From Planctomycetota bacterium (GTDB taxonomy: Bacteria; Planctomycetota; UBA1135), in assembly GCA_024229395.1 (NCBI GenBank), contig JAAESM010000020.1, positions 1 to 64,000 of the forward strand: a stretch of DNA of 64,000 nucleotides, in the 5' to 3' direction. The notes under the pieces are model-generated. The model made no database searches, was not told where the DNA came from, and saw nothing but the letters and a program-made list of their open reading frames with translations. The position numbers and the translations under genes are program-made. Numbering within the stretch: position 1 is the first letter of the stretch; each line of letters opens with the position of its first letter. Of the stretch, positions 1 to 10,739 are shown piece by piece.

Positions 1-1370
<1,370 letters not shown>

Positions 1371-1483
1371 GAGTCGGCGCTCTCGGTTAGTTTGATTCGC
1401 CGTAGCGAAGAGATTCCTTGAATGCAGGCCGATTGCATCAGGAAGCCGCACATTATACGCGCTATCGCCCAAGGCAGAAGAAT

Positions 1484-1951
1484 CTACTTGATGAAGGCGT
1501 ACAACATGACCACCAGGATCAGCATTTCACAACAACTCAGCGCGATTGCCTTGAGAAGCCGGCTGCGGTCTTCTGCCTGCAGTTGCGGCCAATGCTTCAA
1601 GTAGCGGAGTGTTGCCGGCAAGGAATAAAGCGCGAATGGGAAGAAGATAACGCTCATCATGGAGCCGCGCATCAATCGCTTGACCGGATCGACCACGAGC
1701 CCCTCCACCTCCCCGGCATCCTCTTTCCAGCCGGCGACCAGTTGCCTAGCCAGATCCACTTCATGCTCTGAGGTGAGGATCTTCACCCCACCGACGGCTT
1801 GATGAATCGCGGCATTGAGACCGACCAATTCGGCGTCGGCGAGGAAGGTCGAGATGCCCTCTGCATCCAAACGATTGCGGATGATAGATGCCTCCAATTC
1901 AGTCGGGCAACTCTCGACCAAGACTAATCCTTCGAAGGACGGCTCGTTCAT
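1484..1951 (-). CDS. DUF2007-domain membrane protein
   Basis: 155-residue protein. The first 75 residues ([20 protein letters not shown], then [10 protein letters not shown]) match the DUF2007 'putative signal-transducing' fold, a small ferredoxin-like domain found in many bacteria without known function. The C-terminal half holds two hydrophobic segments (about residues 95-112 and 135-153), so the domain is probably tethered to the inner membrane. It is the last gene of a three-gene reverse-strand operon: its ATG lies 2 nt after the stop of the aldo/keto reductase gene, which implies translational coupling. Function unknown. Confidence 0.75.
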   Translation of the reverse strand: MNEPSFEGLVLVESCPTELEASIIRNRLDAEGISTFLADAELVGLNAAIHQAVGGVKILTSEHEVDLARQLVAGWKEDAGEVEGLVVDPVKRLMRGSMMSVIFFPFALYSLPATLRYLKHWPQLQAEDRSRLLKAIALSCCEMLILVVMLYAFIK

Positions 1952-1953
1952 GA

Positions 1954-2919
1954 CTAGCTTTCCAGAATCTTAATCAGCTTGGCGCGTGCTTCCTGATCCA
2001 ATGGCTCACCGACACCAGCACCCATATTGTCATCCAGGTGATGCGGCTTACTGGTTGCGGGAATCGGAATGGTCACGGCATCGTGCCCCAAGATGAACTT
2101 CAGGAAGAGCTGCCCCCATGAGTTGGCGTCGAAATCAGCGGCCCACTCCGGCACGGTCTTGCCATTCACCACGCCGAACAATTTGCCTCGTTGATAAGGC
2201 TGCATGACCAAGACGACCACACCATGTTCAATACATGCCGGCAAGACCCGCTCCTCCACGCGTCGGTCAGTGACCGAGTAAGGAATCTGAATGAAGTCCA
2301 ACACTCCCGACGACACCAATTCCTCAACCTTCTTCATATCGCGCATTTCAGTCACGCCGACGTAACGCAAACGACCATTGCTACGCCATTCCTTCAGTGT
2401 TTCCATGTGCACATCCAAGCCGACCAAGTTATGCACCTGCATCAAGTCAAAACGCTGCGTGCCCATCAGTTCGGCGCTTCGCTTCATTTGCTCGATGCCA
2501 GCCTCTTTGCCTTCTTTGGTCCAGACCTTGGTGGCGTAGAACAAGTCCTTGCGACCGATCTTCTTGCAAAGCGTGCCGCAGATTTCCTCGGCGCGTTTGT
2601 ACATAGGAGAAGAGTCAATCAAGCTACCTCCCCAATCGAAGAATCCCTGCATGACTCCGACTAGGTTCTCATTGGCTGCCGCGGGATCAGCATCAAAGGT
2701 ACGCGAAGTACCCAAGCCGATCACCGGCAAAAGCTCGCCGCTGCTTGGGATCCGCACGCGACGAATCGCAGTGCGCATGGCCGCTTCATGTTGCTCTTCA
2801 TCCTGCAATAAAGGGCTGGCCTTCACGACCGATGAAAGAGGTCCCGCCATTGCAGCCCCTGCCGCCGTGGCCAGAAAAGTACGACGACTTGCAAGCGCCT
2901 GCTTCTTTTCTTCTTTCAT
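1954..2919 (-). CDS. Tat-exported aldo/keto reductase
   Basis: 321-residue aldo/keto reductase, an NAD(P)H-dependent carbonyl reductase with a TIM-barrel fold. Residues 1-34 form a twin-arginine signal (SRRTFLATAAGAAMAG), so the folded, cofactor-loaded enzyme is probably exported. Expected catalytic residues are visible: Asp and Tyr in LIDSSPMYKRAEE, Lys in FYATKVW and His in QVHN. The cofactor-binding end is less typical. The ATG overlaps the stop of the upstream VOC gene by 4 nt (ATGA) and a DUF2007 gene follows after 2 nt, so the three are co-transcribed. Exported aldo/keto reductases are common in Planctomycetota; the substrate cannot be told. Confidence 0.85.
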   Translation of the reverse strand: MKEEKKQALASRRTFLATAAGAAMAGPLSSVVKASPLLQDEEQHEAAMRTAIRRVRIPSSGELLPVIGLGTSRTFDADPAAANENLVGVMQGFFDWGGSLIDSSPMYKRAEEICGTLCKKIGRKDLFYATKVWTKEGKEAGIEQMKRSAELMGTQRFDLMQVHNLVGLDVHMETLKEWRSNGRLRYVGVTEMRDMKKVEELVSSGVLDFIQIPYSVTDRRVEERVLPACIEHGVVVLVMQPYQRGKLFGVVNGKTVPEWAADFDANSWGQLFLKFILGHDAVTIPIPATSKPHHLDDNMGAGVGEPLDQEARAKLIKILES

Positions 2920-3320
2920 GCCTGCAGTCTATCAAACGGCGATTTCCCCGCCGCCAAGACCACGCGATAGCCATCAAGATCCTCGAAGGTGGCTCCGTTG
3001 GCACTCCAATAGGGATTCGGCGAATCAACACGTATGAAACCAGCATTGACCATAGCTCGGCAGCGGGCTTGCCACGCTGCCTTTTCTGGAACATAAAACA
3101 CCAGCAGATCCTCCGACGTTGGCGCGGGTGCCACTGGGTGTGTGTGACAATAGGTGAATTCAAGATGGTAAGTCGCATCCTCAGCGCCGAGCATGACGCC
3201 ATCGAAACCGTCGTGATCCTCAAATGCGCCGAGACGTTTGAAATCCAAACCGCGTTCATACATCACGGCGGATTGTTCCAGGTTGCGTACAGGCCGTGCG
3301 ATTCGAAGGTGCGCGTTCAT
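2916..3320 (-). CDS. VOC (glyoxalase/bleomycin-resistance) family protein
   Basis: 134-residue vicinal-oxygen-chelate protein with the usual two beta-alpha-beta-beta-beta units: ARPVRNLEQSAVMYERGLDF at the N-terminus and NAGFIRVDSPNPYW...DLDGYRVVL near the C-terminus. Candidate metal ligands are His in TYHLEF and the late Glu/Asp of FEDLDGY. Some members are metal-dependent lyases, isomerases or dioxygenases, others only bind small molecules, so no reaction is assigned. It heads the reverse-strand operon. The ATG at 3320 is only 33 bp from the divergent start at 3354, and a TATCAT hexamer sits 9 nt upstream of it, suggesting a nearly leaderless mRNA. Confidence 0.8.
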   Translation of the reverse strand: MNAHLRIARPVRNLEQSAVMYERGLDFKRLGAFEDHDGFDGVMLGAEDATYHLEFTYCHTHPVAPAPTSEDLLVFYVPEKAAWQARCRAMVNAGFIRVDSPNPYWSANGATFEDLDGYRVVLAAGKSPFDRLQA

Positions 3321-3347
3321 TTACACATCATGATAATGAGTTAGGAT
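3320..3347. promoter_or_regulatory. Compact divergent promoter pair
   Basis: Two start codons face away from each other with 33 bp between them. Forward: TTTACA (3320-3325), 16-nt spacer, TAGGAT (3342-3347), 6 nt to the ATG at 3354. Reverse: TATCAT (3330-3335), 9 nt to the ATG ending at 3320. Both mRNAs would begin at or within a few bases of the start codon. The boxes were found by eye. Confidence 0.45.
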
Positions 3348-3353
3348 GCCTGC

Positions 3354-4481
3354 ATGGAGCTGGAGCGTAACTTCGACCTGATTCTGCAAGGTGCCACCGG
3401 GTTCACCGGACATCTCGCAGCCGAGGAACTTGCACTCCATGCACCCGAATCCCTGCGTTGGGCGGTTGCTGGACGCAGCAGCACGCGAGTTCGGGCCCTT
3501 GCGCAACGCTTTGGTGTACCGGCGATTGTTGCCGACGGCCTAGATCGCAATGCTGTCGGTCATCTCGCTGCGCAAACTCGTGTAGTCCTCTCCTGCGCTG
3601 GTCCCTTCTCGGTTTTTGGTACGCCACTTGTGGAAGCCTGCGTGGAGCAGCAAACGCACTATGCGGATCTCACTGGGGAGCTGCCATGGATTCAGAAGCT
3701 GATCAGGGCCCACCATCAACGCTGTGTGGAACAAAACACCACAATCATCCCGGCGTCGGGATTTGACTCCGTGCCGGCCGATTTAGGTGTGTTTGCTATG
3801 CGCCAAAAACTGCAAGAAGATCTTCCGGTGCATGGCTTCTTCACGATTCGCGGTGGACTGAACGGCGGCACTTTGCATTCCGGCATCGCCTTGGCCGAAC
3901 AAGGGATCTTGACGGACGCCAGCCCACCACCTCATGTGGGACCGGCGGTCTTCAAGGTGCCGGTCTTAAAGCGCTGGGCTGCACCATTCCTGATGGCCGC
4001 GGTGAATGAGAGTGTGGTCGCACGTTCGACCCAGCTGATTTCTGGCAAGGATGGAGCGGCTCCATTCCCTTCGCCATATCAAGAACACTTGTTGGTGCGC
4101 GGCCGCCTGCGAGCCTTACAAATGAAGTGGTTGTTGCAACTTAGCAATCGCATGCTCACCTCTCCTATCGGGCGCAAGATTCTGAAGCGCTTCGGTCCTC
4201 GTCCAGGAGAGGGTCCTTCGGAACAGGATATCCGAGAAGGCTTCGCACGCTTTATCGTGGTAGCCGGCAAACTGGATGCCCCAACAACGATGCGACAATG
4301 GAATTGGGATGGCGATCCGAGCAATCGCATTACCGTGCGCTGTTTGGTGCAGACCGGTTTAGCACTCGCTGCCGGTGAAGCCAAAGGCGGTGGAGTGTTG
4401 ACGCCCGCCAGTGCCTTGGGAGACAGCTTGCTGCAACGCTTGACCGCAATTGGTGCAGTGCAAGAAAAGGACTTGGTCTAG
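3354..4481 (+). CDS. Saccharopine dehydrogenase-like NAD(P)-binding protein
   Basis: 375 residues with an N-terminal Rossmann fold (DLILQGATGFTGHLAAEEL, glycine loop at residues 13-18). The overall pattern fits the saccharopine dehydrogenase-like/trans-acting enoyl reductase group. Conserved features include VLSCAGPFSVFGTP, HYADLTGE, ASGFDSVPADLGVF and the C-terminal GGVLTPASALG. Relatives reduce double bonds of membrane lipids in mycobacteria, and eukaryotic SCCPDH-type proteins are associated with lipid droplets. The lysine-pathway reaction itself is unlikely. The start was chosen because MELERNFDLIL leads directly into the first beta-strand and a promoter-like TAGGAT lies 6 nt upstream. 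Confidence 0.83.
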   Translation: MELERNFDLILQGATGFTGHLAAEELALHAPESLRWAVAGRSSTRVRALAQRFGVPAIVADGLDRNAVGHLAAQTRVVLSCAGPFSVFGTPLVEACVEQQTHYADLTGELPWIQKLIRAHHQRCVEQNTTIIPASGFDSVPADLGVFAMRQKLQEDLPVHGFFTIRGGLNGGTLHSGIALAEQGILTDASPPPHVGPAVFKVPVLKRWAAPFLMAAVNESVVARSTQLISGKDGAAPFPSPYQEHLLVRGRLRALQMKWLLQLSNRMLTSPIGRKILKRFGPRPGEGPSEQDIREGFARFIVVAGKLDAPTTMRQWNWDGDPSNRITVRCLVQTGLALAAGEAKGGGVLTPASALGDSLLQRLTAIGAVQEKDLV

Positions 4482-4521
4482 CCTTCGCGTGCTGCAGAGC
4501 AGGCATTCGGACCTGCAGGTT

Positions 4522-4869
4522 TTAACTAGCCAGGTGGCCGAAAGAAATCCAGCCGCTGACACACCAGAACACCCACGCCGTCGTCCAAATCAAATGACGG
4601 AGCATTCCCTTGCCACCTTGCAGGAATGGAATCATTTGCGTGATGAAACCAATCAGCAACACTGGACCGGCAATGTAGAACAGAGACATGGAAAAATCGG
4701 CGCAGCAGCTTTGCCCATCTCGATAGGCACCGCCAGCGAAGGGGCCAATGACCGCGTAGTAATATCCGGCGAGGGATTTCGTGGCGAGAGCATTCACCGT
4801 TCCAAAGCCCAACAACACCACGACAGTAATGATCCAGTGACGATTGGAAAAGGCTGAGAAAATATTCAT
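4522..4869 (-). CDS. Small integral membrane protein, unknown
   Basis: 115 residues with three hydrophobic segments (about 10-30, 60-78 and 88-108) and an adjacent Cys pair (QSCCADF) in the loop before the second. No family recognised. It sits alone between two forward genes. A TAGACT hexamer about 33 nt upstream of its ATG could be its -10 box. Confidence 0.55.
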   Translation of the reverse strand: MNIFSAFSNRHWIITVVVLLGFGTVNALATKSLAGYYYAVIGPFAGGAYRDGQSCCADFSMSLFYIAGPVLLIGFITQMIPFLQGGKGMLRHLIWTTAWVFWCVSGWISFGHLAS

Positions 4870-4974
4870 GGTGAAAGCTGACCTGATGTGGGCTCTGCCA
4901 GTCTAACCGAAATTCCCCTTCCGCTGCCAAGGCCATTGCATTGCGCTAATATTTGGCTGCCGCCTTGCCCGACG

Positions 4975-7338
4975 ATGTCCGCCACTCGCCAACCTGCCCC
5001 CTCGATCGACCTGGAGACCGCTAAACGGATTGCCGCATCCTGGCTGCCCGCTCCACTGCTGGTCCAGGCACTGGACAGCTACTTCGATGCCAACTTCCTG
5101 GTCACCACCAGCGACCAACAGAAATATGTGCTGAAGGTTGCGCATGAAAGTGAAAGCCTAGAGGATCTGAGTCTGCAAAGTGCAATGATGGAATGCCTTG
5201 GTGCAGACTTCCAAGGCAAGGTTCCAACTCTAATCGGAGAGATCCTGCAGGTACAAGGCACCGACGGCCGCACACACTTCGCACGGCTGGTGCGCTTTCT
5301 CGATGGCCGACTACTCGCCGACGCACTCGACAAGGCCAACGCCAACACCTGGTCCAGTCTCGGCAGCTTTCTTGCGCAGCTTGACTTGGCTATTCAAGAC
5401 CTGCCTGCCCCCAAGGCCGACCGCCAAAGCCGCTGGGATCTTCAACATTCAGCAACCCTCGCTGCCGCCAGCACCAATCTTTGGCAGCCGCAGCAACGCG
5501 CCCTAGTACAGACTGCGTTGGCTCACTTTGCCAGCCAAGTCGCGCCGAACTTGAATCAACTTCCCAAGCAGTGGATCCACAACGATGCCAACGAGTTCAA
5601 CTTGACAGTGAAGACCGTTCAAGGCGCGCCGATCATCGATGGCATCTTCGACTTTGGCGACGCCGCCTTCACCCCACGCATCTTTGAACTCGCGATCGCT
5701 GCAGCCTATTGTGCAATCGCACCACAAAGCACTTCGGAAGCCACGCCTCCCAATGCCAAAAGTCGTCTGCAGCGCGTAGCGTTTTTGATGCAGGCTTATC
5801 ACAGCATTGCACCGCTGCAGCCGCTGGAACTCCAAGCACTGTTCCCCTCCTTGCTGCAACGCTTGGCCACCAGCGTGACCATCAGCACTTTGGATGCGGA
5901 GTTCGCCACTGATAATCCTTACCTCACCGTTTCTCAATCCGCGGCCTGGCAAGGATTGGAAGCGCTCACCACCGTGAGTCCACAGGAAGCCTTGCGCATC
6001 CTGCAGCCACAAGACTGGCCGGGTGAGCCGAGTTTCCCTGACATGGCGGAGATGTCCAAGACCGAGATCCTTGAGCATCGCGCGAGCCATACCGTGCCTT
6101 CGTTGTCGATCAGCTACGAGGATCCCTTAACAATCCTGCGCGGCCAAGGATCATGGCTCTTCGATGAACAAGGGCGTGGCTATCTCGATGGCGTGAACAA
6201 TGTCTGTCACGTCGGCCACTGTCATCCGCATGTGGTGCAAGCAGGCGCCAAGCAACTGGCCACGCTCAATACCAACACGCGCTATCTGCATCCACAGCTG
6301 GCGCGTTATTCCAAACGGCTCACTGACTTGTTCCCGAATCCGCTGAGCGTTTGTTTGCTGGTGAACTCCGGCAGTGAGGCCAATGAGTTGGCGCTACGGT
6401 TGGCTAGAAATTACACCGGTCGCCAGGATGTCCTTGCCTTGGAAGGCGGCTATCACGGCAACACTGGCAACTTGATCGACATCAGCCATTACAAGCATGC
6501 CGGCCCAGGCGGAAGCGGCCCACCGACTTGGGTGCACACCGTGCCTTGCCCTGATTCTTACCGCGGCCCCCATCGTGGCAAAGATTGCGCAATCGCCTAT
6601 GCAAACCATGTGACCGAGGCGGCAGCGCAATGTGAGCCAGCCGCCTTCTTGTTCGAACCGCTGATCGGTTGCGGTGGCCAGATCGTGCCTCCGCCCGGAT
6701 ACCTCACAGCTGCCTGCCAAGCAGCGCGGGATGCCGGTGCTGTGGTAATCGCCGACGAGGTCCAAGTCGGCTTCGGCCGCGTCGGCCAATACTGGTGGGC
6801 CCACCAATTGGATGATGCCGCTGGTGGCGCTCGCCCAGATATCGTGACCATGGGTAAACCGATCGGCAATGGTTTCCCGATGGCTGCCGTGGTCACCACC
6901 AAAGCGATCGCCGACGCCTTCGCCAATGGAATGGAATTTTTCAACACCTTCGGCGGCAATCCAGTCGCCTGCGCGATTGGCTCCGCAGTACTGGATGTAA
7001 TCGAAGAAGAAAAGCTGCTCGAAAACGCCAGGCACATCGGCAAACTCTTGAAAGATGGCATCCAAGAACTCGCCAAGGCTCACCAAGTCATCGGCGACGT
7101 ACGTGGCGTCGGGCTCTACCTTGGTGCTGAATTCGTCCGCGACCGCGAAAGCAAACAACCCGATGCGCAACGCCTTGCTGCGGTACTGGAAGTCTGCCGT
7201 TTCGCCGGTGTCCTGTTCAGCAGTGACGGCCCTGATCACAACGTCTTGAAGATCAAGCCGCCAATCGTCTGGACCGAACAAGAAGCTCAGCTGGCCTTAG
7301 CCGTGTTGCAAAGAGCGCTCGAAGAGACGGCTCCTTGA
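4975..7338 (+). CDS. Fused hydroxy-amine kinase (APH fold) and class-III PLP phospholyase/aminotransferase
   Basis: 787-residue two-domain enzyme. Residues about 1-330 form an APH/choline-kinase fold with the catalytic loop H202-N-D-A-N-E-F-N209 and the metal site FDFGD. Residues about 360-787 are a class-III PLP enzyme ([33 protein letters not shown]), with Lys628 in [10 protein letters not shown] forming the Schiff base. The kinase half resembles hydroxylysine kinase and the PLP half resembles ethanolamine-phosphate/phosphohydroxylysine phospholyases. The likely chemistry is phosphorylation of a hydroxylated amine followed by elimination of phosphate to an aldehyde; this is inferred from family relations. 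ATG 4975 is preferred over an upstream in-frame ATG (4888) because TAATAT (4947-4952) lies between them. A larger bacterial relative carries an M23 peptidase between the halves; it is absent here. Confidence 0.85.
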   Translation: MSATRQPAPSIDLETAKRIAASWLPAPLLVQALDSYFDANFLVTTSDQQKYVLKVAHESESLEDLSLQSAMMECLGADFQGKVPTLIGEILQVQGTDGRTHFARLVRFLDGRLLADALDKANANTWSSLGSFLAQLDLAIQDLPAPKADRQSRWDLQHSATLAAASTNLWQPQQRALVQTALAHFASQVAPNLNQLPKQWIHNDANEFNLTVKTVQGAPIIDGIFDFGDAAFTPRIFELAIAAAYCAIAPQSTSEATPPNAKSRLQRVAFLMQAYHSIAPLQPLELQALFPSLLQRLATSVTISTLDAEFATDNPYLTVSQSAAWQGLEALTTVSPQEALRILQPQDWPGEPSFPDMAEMSKTEILEHRASHTVPSLSISYEDPLTILRGQGSWLFDEQGRGYLDGVNNVCHVGHCHPHVVQAGAKQLATLNTNTRYLHPQLARYSKRLTDLFPNPLSVCLLVNSGSEANELALRLARNYTGRQDVLALEGGYHGNTGNLIDISHYKHAGPGGSGPPTWVHTVPCPDSYRGPHRGKDCAIAYANHVTEAAAQCEPAAFLFEPLIGCGGQIVPPPGYLTAACQAARDAGAVVIADEVQVGFGRVGQYWWAHQLDDAAGGARPDIVTMGKPIGNGFPMAAVVTTKAIADAFANGMEFFNTFGGNPVACAIGSAVLDVIEEEKLLENARHIGKLLKDGIQELAKAHQVIGDVRGVGLYLGAEFVRDRESKQPDAQRLAAVLEVCRFAGVLFSSDGPDHNVLKIKPPIVWTEQEAQLALAVLQRALEETAP

Positions 7339-7361
7339 GCAGCTAGACCTAAGCACGAGGA

Positions 7362-9008
7362 TTAAGTTCCTGGTTCGCAGTAACACGACGAGCTCGGCTT
7401 GACGTCGGCTTTCTCCCACGCCTTGGCAACGACGCCATCCATGTTCATGGCCTCGGCGCTGCGACCTTGGGCTTCCAAGGATTTTTGCAAGCCGAGCAGC
7501 GCCCAACCATTGTCGCGGTTGCGCTTGAGATCTTCGCGATAGACCGCTTCGGCGGCCTTGAACTGGCCATCGCCCATCAGCAAGGCACCCAGTGCATGGC
7601 GCACCGGCAACATCCATGCTGGTGGCTCGTCATAGACCAAAGCATCTTCGGCGGCGACGCCTTCGCGCAAGATGGTGAAGGCTTCTTCGGTACGGCCCTC
7701 GCGATAGAGCAACTCGCCGCGGATCATGGCACTAGCGATCGGCATGACGGTCGACATCTGGTTGTTGAAGATGTACCACTCATCCGGAATCAACTCCGCA
7801 TACTCAAAGAACAGCGCCATCTCGGCGCGAGCTTCTTCGGTGCGGCCCAGAGCCGACAGCGAGATCGAACGGGCATAGCGGCGAATCGCCCGACTGACCA
7901 AACGCCAATCTTCATATTCCGGTTCGAGCAGGACTTCCTCCCACTTGCCGAAACGAATCATGACATGCAAGGTGGTCGGCATGATGCCTTCCATCAGCGG
8001 GGCATAACTGCGCAGGGCATCCTTCGGCACTTCGGCTTCGAGCGAGCGCGCGGCGGTGATGGCATCTCCATAACGCCCAGACATCATTGCGGCATAGGCC
8101 AAGAAGTGCAGGTTATGGCCATAGTAAAGCGCGTACATTGATGGCTCAGGCGCATTCTCGAAGTAAGCGCGGTCAGCGGCCACGGCGGCAGCATTACTGT
8201 CGACGGCGTCGGAATAGCGACCGACACGCACGTAGACATGGGATGGCATGTGAACCAAATGCCCGGAGCCTGGAACCAGGTTCCTGAGACGATCCGCAGC
8301 GCTGACTGCTTGATCCGGATTCTGCGAAGCTTCGGTGGCGTGGATGAAAAAGTGGTTCGCGCCTGGGTGTGATGGGTTGCGTGCAAGCACACCATTCAGC
8401 GCTGACAAGATGTCTTGGATGCGGCCCTTGGGCTCGCCTTCATTGCTCCAGTAATCCCAAGGCTGCAGGTTCATCAAGGATTCCGCGAACAAGGAGGCGA
8501 CATCATTGTCGTCAGGAAACTGACGATGAGCCTCTTCCATCTTGACTGCATAAGCTTCATCCAAGGGCTTGCGGTCTTCGGGAATCGGCATGGCATAACG
8601 CGCATCGACGGCGCGCACCAAGGCTTGCTCCACGGCGGTTGCGTGCTCCAAGCGTTCCATGGCCTTGTCGGCGGCTTCGCGTGCGTCGGTAGAACGCTTT
8701 TCCCCCATTGCAGGGTCGTTGATGTTGATGCCGTTGGCATAAGCGATGCCCCACCATGGCATAGGTGCTTGTGGATCTAGCTCCGCTGCCGCGTGGAAGG
8801 AGCGAATTGCTTCATCATGGTTGAAGCCATAGAGCAGCTGCATGCCTTGATTGAAGTAGGCCTGCGCTTGCTCGTTATCGGTGGTGATAGGGCGTTCGAA
8901 GTTTCCGAAACCTTGGAACAGCTGTGGCTGCGACGAGTTCTGACAACTTACGAATAGGAGTAGCCCAACCGGGACTACAAGACGGAGCTTGGTTAGAAGT
9001 GATTTCAT
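7362..9008 (-). CDS. TPR-repeat lipoprotein
   Basis: 548 residues. The first 22 form a lipoprotein signal (VVPVGLLLFVSC, lipidated Cys 22), placing the protein in the cell envelope. The rest is helical with TPR-like units: AQAYFNQGMQLLYGFNHDEA near residue 50, a middle block with HPGANHFFIHA, GSGHLVHMPSHVYVRVGRY and ALYYGHNLHFLAYA, and C-terminal TPRs (KAAEAVYREDLKRNRDNGWA). The many conserved histidines in the middle recur in a family of bacterial TPR proteins often found near oxidases, but a catalytic role is not established. TATACT at 9046-9051 on the reverse strand may be its promoter. Convergent with the kinase-lyase gene. Confidence 0.78.
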   Translation of the reverse strand: MKSLLTKLRLVVPVGLLLFVSCQNSSQPQLFQGFGNFERPITTDNEQAQAYFNQGMQLLYGFNHDEAIRSFHAAAELDPQAPMPWWGIAYANGININDPAMGEKRSTDAREAADKAMERLEHATAVEQALVRAVDARYAMPIPEDRKPLDEAYAVKMEEAHRQFPDDNDVASLFAESLMNLQPWDYWSNEGEPKGRIQDILSALNGVLARNPSHPGANHFFIHATEASQNPDQAVSAADRLRNLVPGSGHLVHMPSHVYVRVGRYSDAVDSNAAAVAADRAYFENAPEPSMYALYYGHNLHFLAYAAMMSGRYGDAITAARSLEAEVPKDALRSYAPLMEGIMPTTLHVMIRFGKWEEVLLEPEYEDWRLVSRAIRRYARSISLSALGRTEEARAEMALFFEYAELIPDEWYIFNNQMSTVMPIASAMIRGELLYREGRTEEAFTILREGVAAEDALVYDEPPAWMLPVRHALGALLMGDGQFKAAEAVYREDLKRNRDNGWALLGLQKSLEAQGRSAEAMNMDGVVAKAWEKADVKPSSSCYCEPGT

Positions 9009-9168
9009 TGGGGGGATCTGGATTTTGCTCCAGGCCCCCGCAGTATAGGCAAATGTCTCGTTTCCGAGTTATTTGCCGGTGCGTAGCTTGTGGATTAGCT
9101 CGCATCTGGAGCGTAAAATACTCGACTACGTTCGCGTACGCCTTCAGGAATTCCAGATCCAGAAACCG

Positions 9169-9309
9169 ATGATGTCATCCCCTCTCCTTTCCATTCTCTG
9201 CATTTTGCCTCTCCAGGAGCCTGCTGCGACAACTGCTCCTGCCTCCGCAACCTCCACGGGCGCGGCTGCCACTCAGGAAGCCGGTACCGAAATCAGCCAC
9301 GAGAAGTAG
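9169..9309 (+). pseudogene. Truncated third copy of the SurA-like secreted protein (signal peptide and linker only)
   Basis: 46 codons: a signal peptide (MMSSPLLSILCILPLQEPA), an Ala/Thr linker, then EISHEK and a stop. The two full-length proteins encoded at 15374-18583 have the same layout, with a signal peptide, an Ala-rich linker and ISHEE(R/L)xKRT at the start of the mature domain, so this reads as the 5' remnant of a paralog cut off right after ISHE. The upstream TAAAATAC (9114-9121) also occurs upstream of both intact copies, so promoter and signal peptide were copied together. A small secreted peptide is a less likely alternative. Confidence 0.55.
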
Positions 9310-9342
9310 ATCCATCAACAGGTAGAATTAAGGAGGCTCTGC

Positions 9343-10626
9343 ATGACTAACGACTCACAAGGCAATTTTTTCTCTCTGCGTGCAGGGATTCGGGATCTCT
9401 TCATTCGACCAGACTTCCACGAACCAGTGGTTGATGGAATTCGGGCTCTTGCGGTGCTGTGGGTTGTGATTTTCCATGCATGGTTTTTTCAGGGACCTTT
9501 CTTTGTCCCGGAACCGGAAGCAGCATCACCATTTTTCTTGACCATCAGGGACAGCCCCTACTGGGCGTGGCTGGTTCGCGGACATTTCGGCGTGGATCTC
9601 TTCTTTGTGATCAGCGGGTTTCTAATTGGCTCCATACTTTTCAAAGAACTCGAGAGAACAGACTCGCTGAGATTTAAGCGCTTCTACCTTCGCCGAGGCT
9701 TGCGACTGATCCCCGTTTATATCGTTGCCATGCTTCTGGGACTCTTCTTTCTTGATGGCGAAAATGCAATCAACGCGTGGGCCAATCTGCTCTACGTGAA
9801 CAACTTCCTTCCCATCCAGGACCAGTACATGGGTTGGTGTTGGTCTCTGGCAATTGAAGAGCAGTTCTATCTCGTTGCACCCTTCGTCCTCGTAGTAGCG
9901 TATCGCAAGCCACAACATATCATTAAAGGCTCTATTGTGCTCCTTGTTGTTGGTTGGATTATTCGAGTTGCCTTGCTTCAAGGCTATGGGTTCGATGCCT
10001 ACTGGGACAATGGCACTATGGGGTCAGATGCCTGGCGCAGTCGCTTCTCGGCAGTCTATGACAACTTCTACACCCGCTACGGTGGCCTGCTGATTGGTCT
10101 CGTCGCCGCTTGGATTCAACTCCGCCACAAGGATCGCCTACAACGCTTCTTCAGAGATCAACGGACGCGAGCGACAATCCTCTCATCGGTGGCGCTGGTA
10201 CTTTTCCTCTGCATTGCAGTCTTTCAGACACAATTCGTCAACTCCCTTCCCGAGGCTATCAGCCTTCTTCATTTTGCAATTGAACGAGATGTCCTCGCCG
10301 CAAGTATTGCAATCCTGATCCTCGCTGCGTTGCACGGTCAGTTTCCAGTAGCGCTGACTCTGCGACGCATCCTGGGTGCACGCATTCTCTACCCGATTGC
10401 TCAGCTCAGCTACTCTGGCTACTTGATGCACGAAATGCTCATGATCTGGGGGTTCAAGAGGTACACGGCGGGGCTTGCGAATTCACTGGGAGCAGATGGC
10501 GCCTTCTTGGTGAATCTTTTCGCATCCGTCTTCCTGACCTTTTTCTCAGCAGCAATCCTCTACATTCTCATCGAGCGACCCTGCATGCGATTGCGAAATC
10601 ATCCGCGACTGACAGGTCGAAGCTGA
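9343..10626 (+). CDS. Acyltransferase 3 family membrane protein (OafA/YrhL-like)
   Basis: 427 residues with about ten membrane segments. The family signature is at residues 30-50: VDGIRALAVLWVVIFHAWFF with the catalytic-type His, then GVDLFFVISGFLIGSILF and RFYLRRGLRLIPVYIVAMLL. Such proteins transfer acetyl or other acyl groups to lipopolysaccharide, exopolysaccharide or glycolipids at the inner membrane. There is a strong Shine-Dalgarno AGGAGG (9331-9336) 6 nt before the ATG and a TAGAAT hexamer at 9323-9328. It lies in an accessory patch beside gene relics, with no polysaccharide genes next to it that would name the substrate. Confidence 0.9.
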   Translation: MTNDSQGNFFSLRAGIRDLFIRPDFHEPVVDGIRALAVLWVVIFHAWFFQGPFFVPEPEAASPFFLTIRDSPYWAWLVRGHFGVDLFFVISGFLIGSILFKELERTDSLRFKRFYLRRGLRLIPVYIVAMLLGLFFLDGENAINAWANLLYVNNFLPIQDQYMGWCWSLAIEEQFYLVAPFVLVVAYRKPQHIIKGSIVLLVVGWIIRVALLQGYGFDAYWDNGTMGSDAWRSRFSAVYDNFYTRYGGLLIGLVAAWIQLRHKDRLQRFFRDQRTRATILSSVALVLFLCIAVFQTQFVNSLPEAISLLHFAIERDVLAASIAILILAALHGQFPVALTLRRILGARILYPIAQLSYSGYLMHEMLMIWGFKRYTAGLANSLGADGAFLVNLFASVFLTFFSAAILYILIERPCMRLRNHPRLTGRS

Positions 10627-10737
10627 CAAGATCTGCCCGAGGCCCACCCAAAGGGGCATGCCCTCGGCACGCTCCATTTTCTCGATGTAGGCCTTCTCCA
10701 GGTCCGGTTTCCAGCTGCGCAACTCGCTAGCAGGAGG
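10627..10737 (-). pseudogene. Relic of a paralog of the degenerate peptidase-like protein at 20.3 kb
   Basis: About 35 codons on the reverse strand, opened by a stop (TGA) and running into the 3' end of the acyltransferase gene. The translation contains SWKPDLEKAYIEKMERAEG followed by MPLWVGLGQIL. It aligns without gaps to TWKEDLAADYLERPARAEG/MPNWVGLGRYL of the intact protein encoded at 20272-21546, with roughly half the residues identical. No start codon or flanking homology was seen. This is a remnant of a second family member. Confidence 0.6.
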
Positions 10738-10739
10738 TC

